A stretch of 55,446 nt of DNA from assembly GCF_938030785.1 (NCBI RefSeq), contig NZ_CALHIK010000004.1, forward strand, positions 1-55,446. The letters are read 5' to 3'. The stretch is from an uncultured Campylobacter sp. (GTDB taxonomy: Bacteria > Campylobacterota > Campylobacteria > Campylobacterales > Campylobacteraceae). Positions 1 to 8,347 of this stretch are shown piece by piece. Position numbers and translations under genes: made by a program. How positions within the stretch are numbered: the stretch's first letter is position 1; every line of letters starts with the position of its first letter. The notes below the pieces were generated by a model. It saw only the letters and a program-made list of their open reading frames with translations, made no database searches and was not told the origin of the DNA.

Positions 1-406
1 ACCGATTTGCAAAAATCGGTCTAGATAAATGACCGCTGTAACGGAACTCGGCTTATAACCACACCTCTTTTAAAATTTCAAAATCGCTAAAATTTTATGA
101 ATTTTTCGCGCGGGACAATGAGGCGGCGCTTTATCGGCTCAATGTTTCGCAAAATAGCGTGGTTGCGCGTCTGTGTGGGGATATGGCTATTAAATACGCG
201 ACTTGGCTGTGCGGCGCGCCGTTTTGAAAAACTGATCGGCTGCGGTCTAGGATCGGTTTTAAATTTTATCGCGCAAATCGCGCTTAAATTTACAGCCGAA
301 ATTTGACGGCTATAAAATTTAACGGGCGCTCGGTTAAAAGAGCAGGGCGCTACGAGATTCAAAGGCAAGCGTCGGGATAAAGCAGGCAAGGCTCTGTGAA
401 TGAGAA
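1..406. other. Gene-free left edge with a short hairpin
   Basis: I see no convincing gene here. The first 20 bases form a perfect 8-bp inverted repeat (ACCGATTT / AAATCGGT) around a GCAA loop, with no T-run on either side, so it is not a clear terminator. Short open frames on both strands lack a recognisable product and a good ribosome-binding site. The left end may be the tail of an intergenic region belonging to a gene outside the window. Confidence 0.4.
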
Positions 407-715
407 ATGAAAACGAATGAAACTAAATTTGAAAGGGCTGCTTTGAAAAATATGATTTTTGCGCTTGCGCTTTGCGTCATTGCGGCGGTGCTCGGCGGTT
501 GCGCGAGCGGTGAGCCGCAAAATTTAGAGATTTTAAAGGGCGATGAAAAGGAACAAGCCTGCGCTCAGACCTACGAACGTATCAGATCGCTTGAAGCGGA
601 GCTTTTGGCGGTGCAAAATCCATACGCCAACCCTAGCGTCGCCAACGATTATATTTCTAAATCGGACGAGCTGGAGCGGACAGTGCGAGATTACAATAAA
701 ATTTGCGCAAAATAG
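407..715 (+). CDS. Small putative lipoprotein
   Basis: This encodes 102 residues. Residues about 14-31 are a hydrophobic signal segment ending in a lipobox (VLGGC), so the protein is probably processed by signal peptidase II and lipid-anchored at residue 32. The mature part of about 70 residues is charged and helical, with two further cysteines (in EQACAQ and NKICAK) that could form a disulfide. I do not recognise the family. The chosen ATG is preceded by GAGAA; an in-frame TTG or the internal ATG at codon 16 could also start the signal peptide. It is transcribed alone, with the antiporter gene more than 370 bp downstream. Lipoprotein nature is seen in the sequence; function is unknown. Confidence 0.6.
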   Translation: MKTNETKFERAALKNMIFALALCVIAAVLGGCASGEPQNLEILKGDEKEQACAQTYERIRSLEAELLAVQNPYANPSVANDYISKSDELERTVRDYNKICAK

Positions 716-1088
716 GCGTGAGCCCGAATAAATTTAATCCCGTTTAGCAGCCGCAGATCTTTAAATTTAGCTGCAAGTCTTTAAATTTAAAAGACAAACC
801 GACCGCTAAATTTAAAAACGCCGTCTTTTTTTAAAATCATCCAAGCTTTTTGCCGCGAGTCAAAATTTAGCCGCTTTAATTTTTTAAATTTAGCCACTAA
901 AAATCTAAATTTGAAAGGCCGCGCAAGCCGATTTTTTCTGTTTTTAAGCGCTATTTTTGTAAAATTATTTTTCGAAATAGGTCTTTTGGCGTAACGCAAA
1001 GCGGCTAAATTTTCTGTTTCAATTAACTGCGCAATTCATAATCGCGGATCAAATTCGGCGAATGATTTTGCAAGATAAGAAGGGGTGG
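716..1088. other. Intergenic region upstream of the antiporter gene
   Basis: About 370 bp without a supported gene. It is dense in AAATTT and TTTAAA words, as in many intergenic regions of this window. A minus-strand open frame at 787-999 has no recognisable product and looks like chance. An in-frame ATG at 1062 would lengthen the downstream antiporter by nine codons; I prefer the later start at 1089. Confidence 0.4.
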
Positions 1089-2726
1089 ATGGAATTTGAA
1101 TTTGTTATAGAGCTATTTCTTGCGATCACCGCGCTCGCGATAGTGCTAAATATCGTTTTTAAAATTTTTGAAATTCCAACCATCATTGGCTACATAGTCG
1201 CGGGCATCTGCTTCTCGCAAATTTACATCCTTAGTAGCGTCGAAAACGCCCATATGTCCGAGCTTGCCGAGTTTGGCATAGTATTTTTGATGTTTACCAT
1301 CGGGCTTGAGTTCAGCTTCCGCCACCTTATGAGCATGAAAAAGGACGTGTTTTTTAACGGCACGCTGCAGATGCTCGGCACCGCCATCATCCTCGTGCTC
1401 ATCATCGAGCAAGCTTTCGGCGCAAATATCAAAACAGTGGCGATCATAGGGCTCGCGCTCGCGCTTAGCTCGACCGCGATCGTGCTAAAGACGCTAAATG
1501 AAACGGGCGAGATCAACCAAAACTACGGCCGCAAGGCGCTTGGAATTCTGCTTTTTCAAGACCTCGCCGTTATTCCTATTTTGCTGATGATCGACATCTT
1601 CGGCTCGACCGACAGCACCCCGGTAAATTATCTCATTCTAAAAACCGTCATAAGCGCCGCCATAGTCGTAGTTACGCTTTTTTTGATAGGCAAATTTGCC
1701 TTTAACCGCCTGCTTACTTACGTAATAAGGACGAATTCTAAAGAAATTTTTATCGCGACCATTCTTTTTACCGTCGTGGGGGCTAGCTTTTTGGCGCACG
1801 TTTTCGGCTTTTCCTACACCTTGGGCGCGTTCATCGCGGGCATGCTTATCGCAGAGACCGAATACAAACACGAAATAGAGGCCGATCTCACGCCGTTTCG
1901 CGATATACTGCTCGGACTTTTTTTTATCACGATCGGAATGCAGATAAATTTCGAAGTCATCCTATCGCACTATGGGCTTATTTTGCTCGCTATTATAATA
2001 ATAATGGCGCTGAAAACGGGGGTCATTTATGCGATCTTATTTATTGCGACTAATAAAAGGGTGGCGCTAAAAGCTGCGCTGTCGCTGTGTCAGATAGGCG
2101 AGTTTGCGCTGGCTATATTTTCGCTGCTTATGAACCGAAATATGATAAGCAGAGAAAACGGGCAAATTCTAATCACCGTGGTGGTTGCGACGATGATTTT
2201 GACCCCTTTTATCCTTAAAAATTTAAATAAAATCGCCAACCGCTTTGAATCCAAGGTCGAAAAGCTCGAGGACGAGACGCACAAGATCCAGATTCCGCCG
2301 ATGAAAAACCATATCATCGTCGCGGGCTACGGCAGGATAGGCCAGGAGATCGTGCTGCGCCTAAAAGATCAGGGGCTGCTTTACGTAGTCGCCGAGAGCG
2401 ATTTGGAGCTCGTGGATCTGGGTAAATCGCGCGGCGAGAACATATATTTCGTCAATATGATGCAAAAAACCGCGATCAAGGAGCTTTACGCGCAGGACGC
2501 CTCCGTCATCATCCTCACGATTGCAAATCAACAACGCCTAGAGATCGTAGCGGGGCTGCTAAATTCTTTAGATTTGAAAGCAAGCATCATAGTGATGCAT
2601 ACCGGCGCGGATACGACAAGCGAGCTGCAGGACGAATACGGCGAGAATTTTATATTCGTAAAAAAGGAGAGGGTGGTGGCAAACGCGCTGCTACAAGAGG
2701 CGCTGAAATGCAAGCTGACGCAGTAG
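1089..2726 (+). CDS. Kef-type monovalent cation/proton antiporter (CPA2 family) with RCK domain
   Basis: The protein is about 545 residues from the ATG at 1089. Roughly the first 380 residues form many hydrophobic segments typical of the sodium/proton exchanger domain of CPA2 proteins, including the stretch LALSSTAIVLKTL. From about residue 403 a TrkA-N (RCK) domain follows, with the Rossmann signature VAGYGRIGQEI, which binds a nucleotide and gates transport. It should act in the inner membrane, exchanging K+ or Na+ for protons in pH or electrophile stress. No KefF/KefG-like ancillary gene is adjacent, so whether it is glutathione-gated cannot be told. The start at 1089 follows AAGAAGGGG; a start at 1062 has a weaker site. 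Confidence 0.9.
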   Translation: MEFEFVIELFLAITALAIVLNIVFKIFEIPTIIGYIVAGICFSQIYILSSVENAHMSELAEFGIVFLMFTIGLEFSFRHLMSMKKDVFFNGTLQMLGTAIILVLIIEQAFGANIKTVAIIGLALALSSTAIVLKTLNETGEINQNYGRKALGILLFQDLAVIPILLMIDIFGSTDSTPVNYLILKTVISAAIVVVTLFLIGKFAFNRLLTYVIRTNSKEIFIATILFTVVGASFLAHVFGFSYTLGAFIAGMLIAETEYKHEIEADLTPFRDILLGLFFITIGMQINFEVILSHYGLILLAIIIIMALKTGVIYAILFIATNKRVALKAALSLCQIGEFALAIFSLLMNRNMISRENGQILITVVVATMILTPFILKNLNKIANRFESKVEKLEDETHKIQIPPMKNHIIVAGYGRIGQEIVLRLKDQGLLYVVAESDLELVDLGKSRGENIYFVNMMQKTAIKELYAQDASVIILTIANQQRLEIVAGLLNSLDLKASIIVMHTGADTTSELQDEYGENFIFVKKERVVANALLQEALKCKLTQ

Positions 2727-2832
2727 CTTTCGGCGGGTTCGGAGTTAAATTTAAAGTGCCTTGATAAGGACCGGAAAATTTTATCGCTGTCTTTTATCTC
2801 GCATCTTTCTTGTGTTTGTTTCTTTTATCGGA

Positions 2833-2852
2833 ATGCCCCGTTTGGGGCTAAA
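2833..2852 (+). terminator. Possible weak terminator after the antiporter gene
   Basis: GCCCC-GTTT-GGGGC forms a 5-bp GC hairpin about 110 bp after the antiporter stop codon, followed only by TAAATTT. The T-tract is poor, so this is tentative. Confidence 0.3.
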
Positions 2853-3217
2853 TTTAAAACGGTTTGATCTTAGCTAAAAAATTCCAAATTTTACTTTCGC
2901 GTGCGGCTTATTTGCTTTGCAAAATAGCTTGCAAATTTAAAACCGCACGCGGATATGCCGTCTAAAATTTGATCTAAATTTTAAAATTTAAACTCGCTAG
3001 CTGCGGTAAAAAGGACGCTCGGCCAGCGCAGATTGAGCGAAAGATATTTTTTGCACGATCGAGCTTATAGAACCACGATTTAGATCAACCGGTTAGGCTT
3101 GAAAAGCCCAAATGAAACAAGCCGCTTCTTTCTGTGTGCTAAACGGATCGCGATTCGGCAACGCCGTAACGCCTATCCGTTTAAATTTGCTTGCACATTA
3201 TCTCTTTAGGCTCGATT
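2853..3217. repeat. Intergenic region with two long-range stem-loops
   Basis: No gene is supported. Two inverted repeats stand out. CGCGTGCGG (2898-2906) pairs perfectly with CCGCACGCG (2943-2951), and the loop holds a smaller ATTTGC/GCAAAT pair. AAACGGAT (3141-3148) pairs with ATCCGTTT (3175-3182), with a nested CGGC/GCCG hairpin inside. The second lies about 35 bp past the stop of the minus-strand lipoprotein gene and could end its transcript, although there is no long T-run. Confidence 0.4.
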
Positions 3218-3802
3218 TTACTTAGTTTTTACCTTTGCGGTATTCGGCTTGCTATCCGCCGCTTGCGGAGGAGTATTTGATTGCGAAGGGGTCGCCGCCT
3301 GAGCGTTGGCTTTTATCTCCTCTCTTGTAAGCGAGTTTTTTTCTATATATTTTTGTATCTCGGCATAGGCTTCCTTTACGGCGGCTTTATGCATCCAATC
3401 TGCGCTTCCGCCGAGGAAAGGGCCGCGATTTAGTATTATGTTTACGTCAAATTTGGCGATCTTTTCGCCCGTTTTGCTTTGGAGTATGAAATTTGCCGCT
3501 GCGCGCGCATGACCCGCGCCAAATCCTATCGTTGAACGCAAGAAACGATTGCCCCTATCATAAATGCCGTATCCGCATCTAACCACCAAGCCTCCGTTAA
3601 GCGGGATGCGTTTGGATTTGAATGTCCTTTCTAGAAGGTTTTGCAGCTGCTTGCTTTCATTGTCGTCCAGGCACTGTATGGTAACGCCGTCAAATTTCTT
3701 GGTATCGTTATACACCTCCATGTTTATCACATCGACCTTCCTGCTACAGCCGCTAAAGATCAAAATGGCCATAACGCTCACCGCAATCAGTAATTGTTTC
3801 AT
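3218..3802 (-). CDS. Putative lipoprotein, DUF4410-like
   Basis: The product has 194 residues. The N-terminus is a signal peptide with lipobox FSGC (cysteine at residue 19), predicting an outer-membrane or periplasmic lipoprotein. The body (about 35-165) resembles DUF4410-type envelope proteins: a small alpha/beta domain with a glycine-rich central stretch (IGFGAGHARAAANF) and a segment reading like a comparison of stored lipid or sugar chains, but this family assignment is from pattern memory only. The last 35 residues are a hydrophilic, proline-, alanine- and lysine-rich tail that looks disordered. The start ATG is preceded by AAGGAG. It is transcribed alone, with no functional context. Confidence 0.7.
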   Translation of the reverse strand: MKQLLIAVSVMAILIFSGCSRKVDVINMEVYNDTKKFDGVTIQCLDDNESKQLQNLLERTFKSKRIPLNGGLVVRCGYGIYDRGNRFLRSTIGFGAGHARAAANFILQSKTGEKIAKFDVNIILNRGPFLGGSADWMHKAAVKEAYAEIQKYIEKNSLTREEIKANAQAATPSQSNTPPQAADSKPNTAKVKTK

Positions 3803-4025
3803 AGGACTACTCCTTAAAAAATATTCACGAGATTATATGAAATAAAAGATAAATGTAAGTTTAATATTTAGCTTTAATTTAAATAAAAATTCCGCAAAGG
3901 TGCAGAATTTTAAAGCGTAAATTTAAAAGCAGTCGTTTGGATAAATTTTAAAATTTGATCTCGGCGGGCGCTGCGTAAATTTAGCAAATGCAAACCCGCC
4001 GAGAATTTAAACGAAAGCAAGCGGA

Positions 4026-4478
4026 CTATTGACCTTTAAAAATTTCGATGACATGCCCAAGCTCGCCTATGCGCTCTTTGGTCATCTGCAGATAGCAATC
4101 AGCCGCGTCTAGGCGGTGAATCGTTCCTTGCTTAGGATAAAAAGCGCATTTTGCCTCCTTGTAGGCAATCCATTTGCGCTGGACGTCTTTTAAAATTTTT
4201 CGGTTTTCTTCGGTTAGCACGTCCATGGCCTTTTTATAGTTTTCGTTTAAAATTTTATCCTGAATAGCAAATTCGGCGTTTACGCACTGAATCATGCCTG
4301 CAGTCGAGCTATCTTTTTGCATGCACTCATCTATGCGCCTTTGCGATTCGTCCCTTTCTTCAAGATTCGTCTCTAAAATCGACGGCGAATTCGGCGAAGG
4401 TTTTATCTTTATCGCCAGTTCTTGCGCGCTAAAAACAAGGCTAGCCGCAAACGCCGCAAAAATAATTTTTTTAAGCAT
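4026..4478 (-). CDS. LprI-like (DUF1311) periplasmic protein
   Basis: The product has 150 residues with a cleavable signal peptide (residues 1-18). The mature part carries the pattern of the lysozyme-inhibitor LprI N-terminal (DUF1311) domain: an early cysteine pair (in DECMQK and IQCVNAE), then a helix with QRKWIAYKEAKC, and a final cysteine in AADCYLQ. The four conserved cysteines probably form two disulfides. The founding member LprI inhibits lysozyme, but most relatives are uncharacterised, so the role here is open. The ATG follows GGAGAAA. It lies downstream and on the same strand as nrfHA, but a strong terminator separates them, so it likely has its own promoter. Confidence 0.75.
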   Translation of the reverse strand: MLKKIIFAAFAASLVFSAQELAIKIKPSPNSPSILETNLEERDESQRRIDECMQKDSSTAGMIQCVNAEFAIQDKILNENYKKAMDVLTEENRKILKDVQRKWIAYKEAKCAFYPKQGTIHRLDAADCYLQMTKERIGELGHVIEIFKGQ

Positions 4479-4591
4479 ATTTTTCTCCTTTAAATTTGAT
4501 GAGGATTATCGCCTAAAACGGCTAAATAAACAATAAAATTTAAATTTATAAGTAAATTAGGATTTTGAAATTTGAAGGATAAGTGCGTAAA

Positions 4592-4624
4592 TTTAAAAAC
4601 CCAAAGCCCGCAGGCCTTGGGTTT
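4592..4624 (-). terminator. Rho-independent terminator of nrfHA
   Basis: Read on the minus strand, AAACCCAAGGCC, a TGCG loop and GGCTTTGGGTTT make a long stem with one mismatch, followed by a run of T. It starts within 10 bp of the nrfA stop codon and should end the nrfHA transcript. Confidence 0.8.
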
Positions 4625-4631
4625 AGGGGTT

Positions 4632-6338
4632 TTATTTAAAATTTAGATTCTTGACGTTCTCGTCTGTTTGCTTCATCTTCTCTGTCGGAACAGCGCCGAT
4701 AGGCCATTTGTGTCCGATAGGAGCAGGTGCTGCAACAGGAGTAGCCTCTTGAGTTAGCTTGATGCTGATGCCGTAAGGCGCAAGCTCGTTAACTAGCTCG
4801 GTTTGTCCTTGGCGAGCAAATTCTTTACATTGACCTAGGATCCTAGCCGACTCTTCGTCTCCGTGGAAGCCGTAGCTGTTTTCGCTAAATGCGAAGTCCC
4901 AGCGGATGTGAGTTTTGCGGTGCAAGTAAAGAGTCTTTTCAAGAGCCTTACTGATAGCTTCTTTTCTCTCTTTTTCATCGGCGATCGAAGCAAATTTCTC
5001 ATGCTTAGCTAGCTCGGCTCTGGCCGTTTTTATGTCTTGGATCAAAGAAAGTAGCGCGTTTTCGCAGTTTCTTAGCTCGTAAGCGTGGCGATTTTGTACG
5101 AATGAAATTCTATCTTTTAGCACTTGTTCGCTTTGCGGGTGGCAAGTTTTGCAAGCCGCGTTTATATCGGCAAGGGGAGTTAAAATTTCATGCTCGGTGA
5201 TCTTTTGAGCTCCGGCGCGTTTATACGGCATGTGGCAGTCTGCGCACGTTACGCCGCTTCTTCCGTGGATACCGGTTGAGCTTAGCTCAGCTTCTGAGTG
5301 CTGCATCTTGATGATTTTAGCGCCGGTATCTTTGTGGATGTAGTCAAATTTAAACCCGTCCTCTTTGGCTAACTGATCGTCATAGTATTGGTCGAAATTC
5401 TCGATCTTAAACGGCTCGTCTTTCTTCCAGAAATTCCAAGGGAAGGTTAAAACGGATTCTTTGCCTGCAGGATAGTATTCTACGTGGCACTGCATACAAA
5501 CATAGCTTCTCATCTCTTGTCTGGTGGCCTTTATACCGCTTTTTGCGTCGGCTTGGTAGCCTCTAGCGACCATTGCGTTTACGAATGCGGGTCTTGTTAC
5601 TCTTAGGCTCATATCGTCCGGGTGGTGGCAGTCCGCACAGGTGCTGCCTAGATGCGACCCGTGGATACTCTCGCCGTGTTTAGCCGCGATCTTTTTCATG
5701 ACGTCAAAATACGGAATAGAGTTCATCTTCGTCCACGCGGCTTTTCTCTTTTCGCCTTCCTCTTTAGGCATTACGTCGAAAAACGGCATAGGCTTAGTTG
5801 CAGCAGGCGTAGGATCGGCAGTTAGGTTATAATCGCCATCAACTTGAAGCGCGGTTAAATATCCGGTGTGGCAATTGACGCAATATCCTGGCTGACCCTT
5901 AAATGCAGGAAGCCCGTGAGCGTTTAGATACTCTTTATCGTTTCTTTTGGTTTCGATCTGATCTATCTGAGAGTAGTAGTGAGTTCTAGGTTTGCTGTAA
6001 TCTACGCCGAATGCATAGCCGTTCCAAAACACTGTAGCCGCAGGCCAGCGAATAATCTTGCTATAAGGTAAATCGCCGCCGAAAGCCGTTTCTATAAATT
6101 CGCTTCCTTTTGGATTTGCGTCGCTTTTATGCTCCATTTTTTTGTAGCCGTCAAGCTGATTTGGGAAATTTGCGCCCCATTTTTCAAAATCCGGCTCGAG
6201 CTCGCTTACCTTATTTAGCATTAGCGGATAGGTTTTCTCCTCCGCTTTCTTTTCGCCTATATCGGTAAAAAGAGCGAACATCGCAGCGCCTAAAACTACC
6301 GCCACTAAAAAGGCGATCGCGTACAACACTTTATTCAT
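4632..6338 (-). CDS. nrfA: Cytochrome c552, ammonia-forming nitrite reductase catalytic subunit
   Basis: NrfA reduces nitrite to ammonium with six electrons in the periplasm, and also acts on NO and hydroxylamine. The protein is 568 residues: one N-terminal hydrophobic segment (about 5-25) that acts as signal or anchor, then five haem-binding motifs at residues 153-157, 234-238, 281-285, 365-369 and 396-400. All five are CXXCH, including the first, where most NrfA proteins have the lysine-ligated CXXCK. VEYYP after the third motif matches the conserved region that holds the active-site tyrosine. It is 18 bp downstream of nrfH, with a strong GGAGG site before the ATG, and is followed by a clear terminator. 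The pair gives nitrite respiration and nitrosative-stress defence. Confidence 0.95.
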   Translation of the reverse strand: MNKVLYAIAFLVAVVLGAAMFALFTDIGEKKAEEKTYPLMLNKVSELEPDFEKWGANFPNQLDGYKKMEHKSDANPKGSEFIETAFGGDLPYSKIIRWPAATVFWNGYAFGVDYSKPRTHYYSQIDQIETKRNDKEYLNAHGLPAFKGQPGYCVNCHTGYLTALQVDGDYNLTADPTPAATKPMPFFDVMPKEEGEKRKAAWTKMNSIPYFDVMKKIAAKHGESIHGSHLGSTCADCHHPDDMSLRVTRPAFVNAMVARGYQADAKSGIKATRQEMRSYVCMQCHVEYYPAGKESVLTFPWNFWKKDEPFKIENFDQYYDDQLAKEDGFKFDYIHKDTGAKIIKMQHSEAELSSTGIHGRSGVTCADCHMPYKRAGAQKITEHEILTPLADINAACKTCHPQSEQVLKDRISFVQNRHAYELRNCENALLSLIQDIKTARAELAKHEKFASIADEKERKEAISKALEKTLYLHRKTHIRWDFAFSENSYGFHGDEESARILGQCKEFARQGQTELVNELAPYGISIKLTQEATPVAAPAPIGHKWPIGAVPTEKMKQTDENVKNLNFK

Positions 6339-6356
6339 TTTTTCCTCCTGTTAAAT

Positions 6357-6875
6357 TTAAAAATTGTGCGCGTGTCCGGCCTCTCTGTGGCAAGAAACGC
6401 ATTCAAGGGCTTGATAGTCGTTGCCCTTATGACTTTGAGCCTTATCGTTAGGCACAGCATTACCTATGGCACGCGGATCGATTACGTTTGCGGCGTAATC
6501 TTTATGACAAAAGACGCAGTTTTGCGTCATATTTTTTTTGGTCTTTTCATGAGCGGTAAATGCGTATGGATTTTTCTTGAAAGTAACGGCGTAGGCGTGC
6601 CCGAGGCCGCTTTGAGCTTTCATTATCCAATACCCCAAGAAATCGTGCGGCAAGTGGCAGTCGTTGCAGGTCGCGGCATTTTGGTGGCCGCCCTTCATCC
6701 AACTCTCATAGACCTGATTCATCACGTGGCAGTTTTTACAGGCCGCGGGATCGGGGCTGAAGTATGAAAAGCCTTTGGCGTAAACGAACGTATAAAGTCC
6801 GTGGCCGATTACCAATCCGAACGATACCAGTAAAAGGATTATCCAGATTGATGCTTTTTTCTTTGCTTTTTGCAT
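6357..6875 (-). CDS. nrfH: NrfH, tetrahaem menaquinol dehydrogenase subunit
   Basis: NrfH is the membrane-anchored NapC/NirT-type cytochrome that oxidises menaquinol and passes electrons to NrfA. The 172-residue protein has one transmembrane helix (about 9-29) and four CXXCH motifs at residues 46-50, 70-74, 120-124 and 159-163. The methionine just after the first motif (CKNCHVM) corresponds to the unusual Met ligand of haem 1 in characterised NrfH. A GGAGG site precedes the ATG. It is the promoter-proximal gene of the nrfHA operon; the FNR-like site lies about 100 bp upstream. Confidence 0.95.
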   Translation of the reverse strand: MQKAKKKASIWIILLLVSFGLVIGHGLYTFVYAKGFSYFSPDPAACKNCHVMNQVYESWMKGGHQNAATCNDCHLPHDFLGYWIMKAQSGLGHAYAVTFKKNPYAFTAHEKTKKNMTQNCVFCHKDYAANVIDPRAIGNAVPNDKAQSHKGNDYQALECVSCHREAGHAHNF

Positions 6876-6941
6876 GACGGGATTTTTAACCTCCTTAGTT
6901 GATTATAAATAAATTTTCAATTTTGGTTTAATTTTTTGCCT

Positions 6942-6983
6942 ATTGTATAGTTTTTATCCTTTAAAATAATTGATTTAAATCAA
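6942..6983 (-). promoter_or_regulatory. nrfHA promoter with FNR/CRP-type operator
   Basis: TTGATTTAAATCAA at 6970-6983 is a perfect match to the FNR consensus (TTGAT, four bases, ATCAA). On the minus strand a -10-like TACAAT lies at 6947-6942. If it is the -10, the start point is near 6935 and the operator centre (6976.5) lies at about -41.5, the textbook class II activator position. No -35 element is needed in such promoters. This predicts activation of nrfHA by a CRP/FNR-family regulator under oxygen limitation. The binding protein is not in this window. Confidence 0.75.
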
Positions 6984-7448
6984 TATTTTTTCAATAAACT
7001 CTATATATCCAAGATAAACTATTGATTTTTATACTTTGCCTATATATCGGGTATAATCGTGATTTTAAGATATATTTGACGCGCTTAAATTTTTAAGCCG
7101 CTTTTAAAATTTGATAGCAAATGAAGCTCATTTAAAATTCGCGCCAATCCCGCAGGTAAATTTTAAACGAGCGCCGTTTAAAGTAGGCAAATTTAAAGAG
7201 CAGTCTTTGTTAAAATTTAGCGTGGTTTTAATATCTATACAATCTACGCCGCGGATATTTATGTGCGGATCAAATGGGCTTAATCTGAAATTTAAGAGTA
7301 AATTTTGAGCATTCGCACATACTGGCGGTGCGGGTCGAACCTGCTTTGTCGCGGGTAAATTTTATTGCATCATTGCGTTTATAATACATTCAAATGTGAT
7401 AATAGAGCAAAGGCGAAGCAGGGCGGCTTGCTGACGCAAATTTATGCG
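6984..7448. other. Gene-free region with an orphan plus-strand promoter-like site
   Basis: No convincing gene lies between the nrfHA promoter and the methyltransferase gene. GGGTATAATCG (TATAAT at 7052-7057) is a strong -10-like element on the plus strand, preceded by a T/A-rich tract, and would drive a transcript pointing away from nrfHA. The only following open frame (7111-7308, TTG start) has no recognisable product. A small RNA is possible but unsupported. Confidence 0.35.
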
Positions 7449-8249
7449 CTACACATCCACCCGCACGAACGCCCAGTGCATAAAATCGCGTTCTGGCTCG
7501 TATTTGCCGCCGTTAAAATACTCCGCTAGCCGCGCTTCCTCCGTGCCGCTTAGCTCGCCGCCGAGCATCCAGCGCGTCTTTTGCACAAACTCCTCCGCAC
7601 TTTTCGCTCCGCCGCCGTGACATTGGGCTTTAATGTAGCTGAGGCTCGGCAGATAGCCCATTTGAAACAAGATGTTTAAAAGATAGACGAAGTCGGGCTT
7701 TTGCTCCACTTCGCGCCCTATCGCGTCCAAAATATCCCCGTCCACGAAGCTGCCGCCCACCTTAAACGTAATATAAAGCGCCTTTTTGGTCTTTGAAAGA
7801 AGCTTTTTAAGCGCGGCTTTTAGATCGTCCACCTCAAGGCAGCGCGAGGCGAAAACGACATCGCACGCGGGCACGTCCGACCAGTCGTCCTCAAAGGCTT
7901 TTTGTGCAAATTTTGCGTTTTTCGCGCCATAAATTTGAGCATTCTCGCGGGCAAATTCCAGCATTTTGGGCGAAAAATCGTAGCCGTAAATTTGATCCAC
8001 CTTTTCCGCCGCCAGCACGCTTAGTGCGCCCGCGCCGCACGCGAAATCAAGTAGCGTAGAAACGCCAGCAAAATCGACCTTGTCTATAAACTCGCGCGCG
8101 TAGGCGCTTTTCATCACGCCCTCGTTGAAGCTAGGCGCCTTTTTGTCCCAATGCTCGGCCAGTTTTTTGCTGAATGAGCTTTTTGCTTTTTGCGCCTTAT
8201 AAAGCGCGTCAAAGTCGATTTCATCGTAGTTTGAAGGTAAAATCATCAT
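7449..8249 (-). CDS. SAM-dependent methyltransferase
   Basis: The product has 266 residues. After about 50 helical residues with a conserved-looking AEHWDKKAPSFN segment, a class I methyltransferase fold begins with motif I LLDFACGAGALSVLA (about 63-77) and an acidic residue at the end of strand 2 (IYGYDFSPKML). VVFASRCLEV is the motif IV region. It resembles the many uncharacterised class I enzymes of Campylobacter; the substrate cannot be read from the sequence. It follows the alkC-like gene on the same strand with a gap of about 100 bp. The ATG chosen is the first of two (MMILPSN). Confidence 0.8.
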   Translation of the reverse strand: MMILPSNYDEIDFDALYKAQKAKSSFSKKLAEHWDKKAPSFNEGVMKSAYAREFIDKVDFAGVSTLLDFACGAGALSVLAAEKVDQIYGYDFSPKMLEFARENAQIYGAKNAKFAQKAFEDDWSDVPACDVVFASRCLEVDDLKAALKKLLSKTKKALYITFKVGGSFVDGDILDAIGREVEQKPDFVYLLNILFQMGYLPSLSYIKAQCHGGGAKSAEEFVQKTRWMLGGELSGTEEARLAEYFNGGKYEPERDFMHWAFVRVDV

Positions 8250-8347
8250 TATCCTTTCCTGAATTTATCGGGTAGACCGCACCGGTTTTCGTTAAATTTT
8301 AGCGTAAATTTACGCACCCATTTGAAATTTAATACCGAACGCAAAAG

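Noticed and set aside
87..389. Opposing open frames at the left edge (97-306 plus, 87-389 minus)
   Set aside because: They overlap on opposite strands, lack ribosome-binding sites and known motifs, and show compositions expected from AAATTT-rich DNA.
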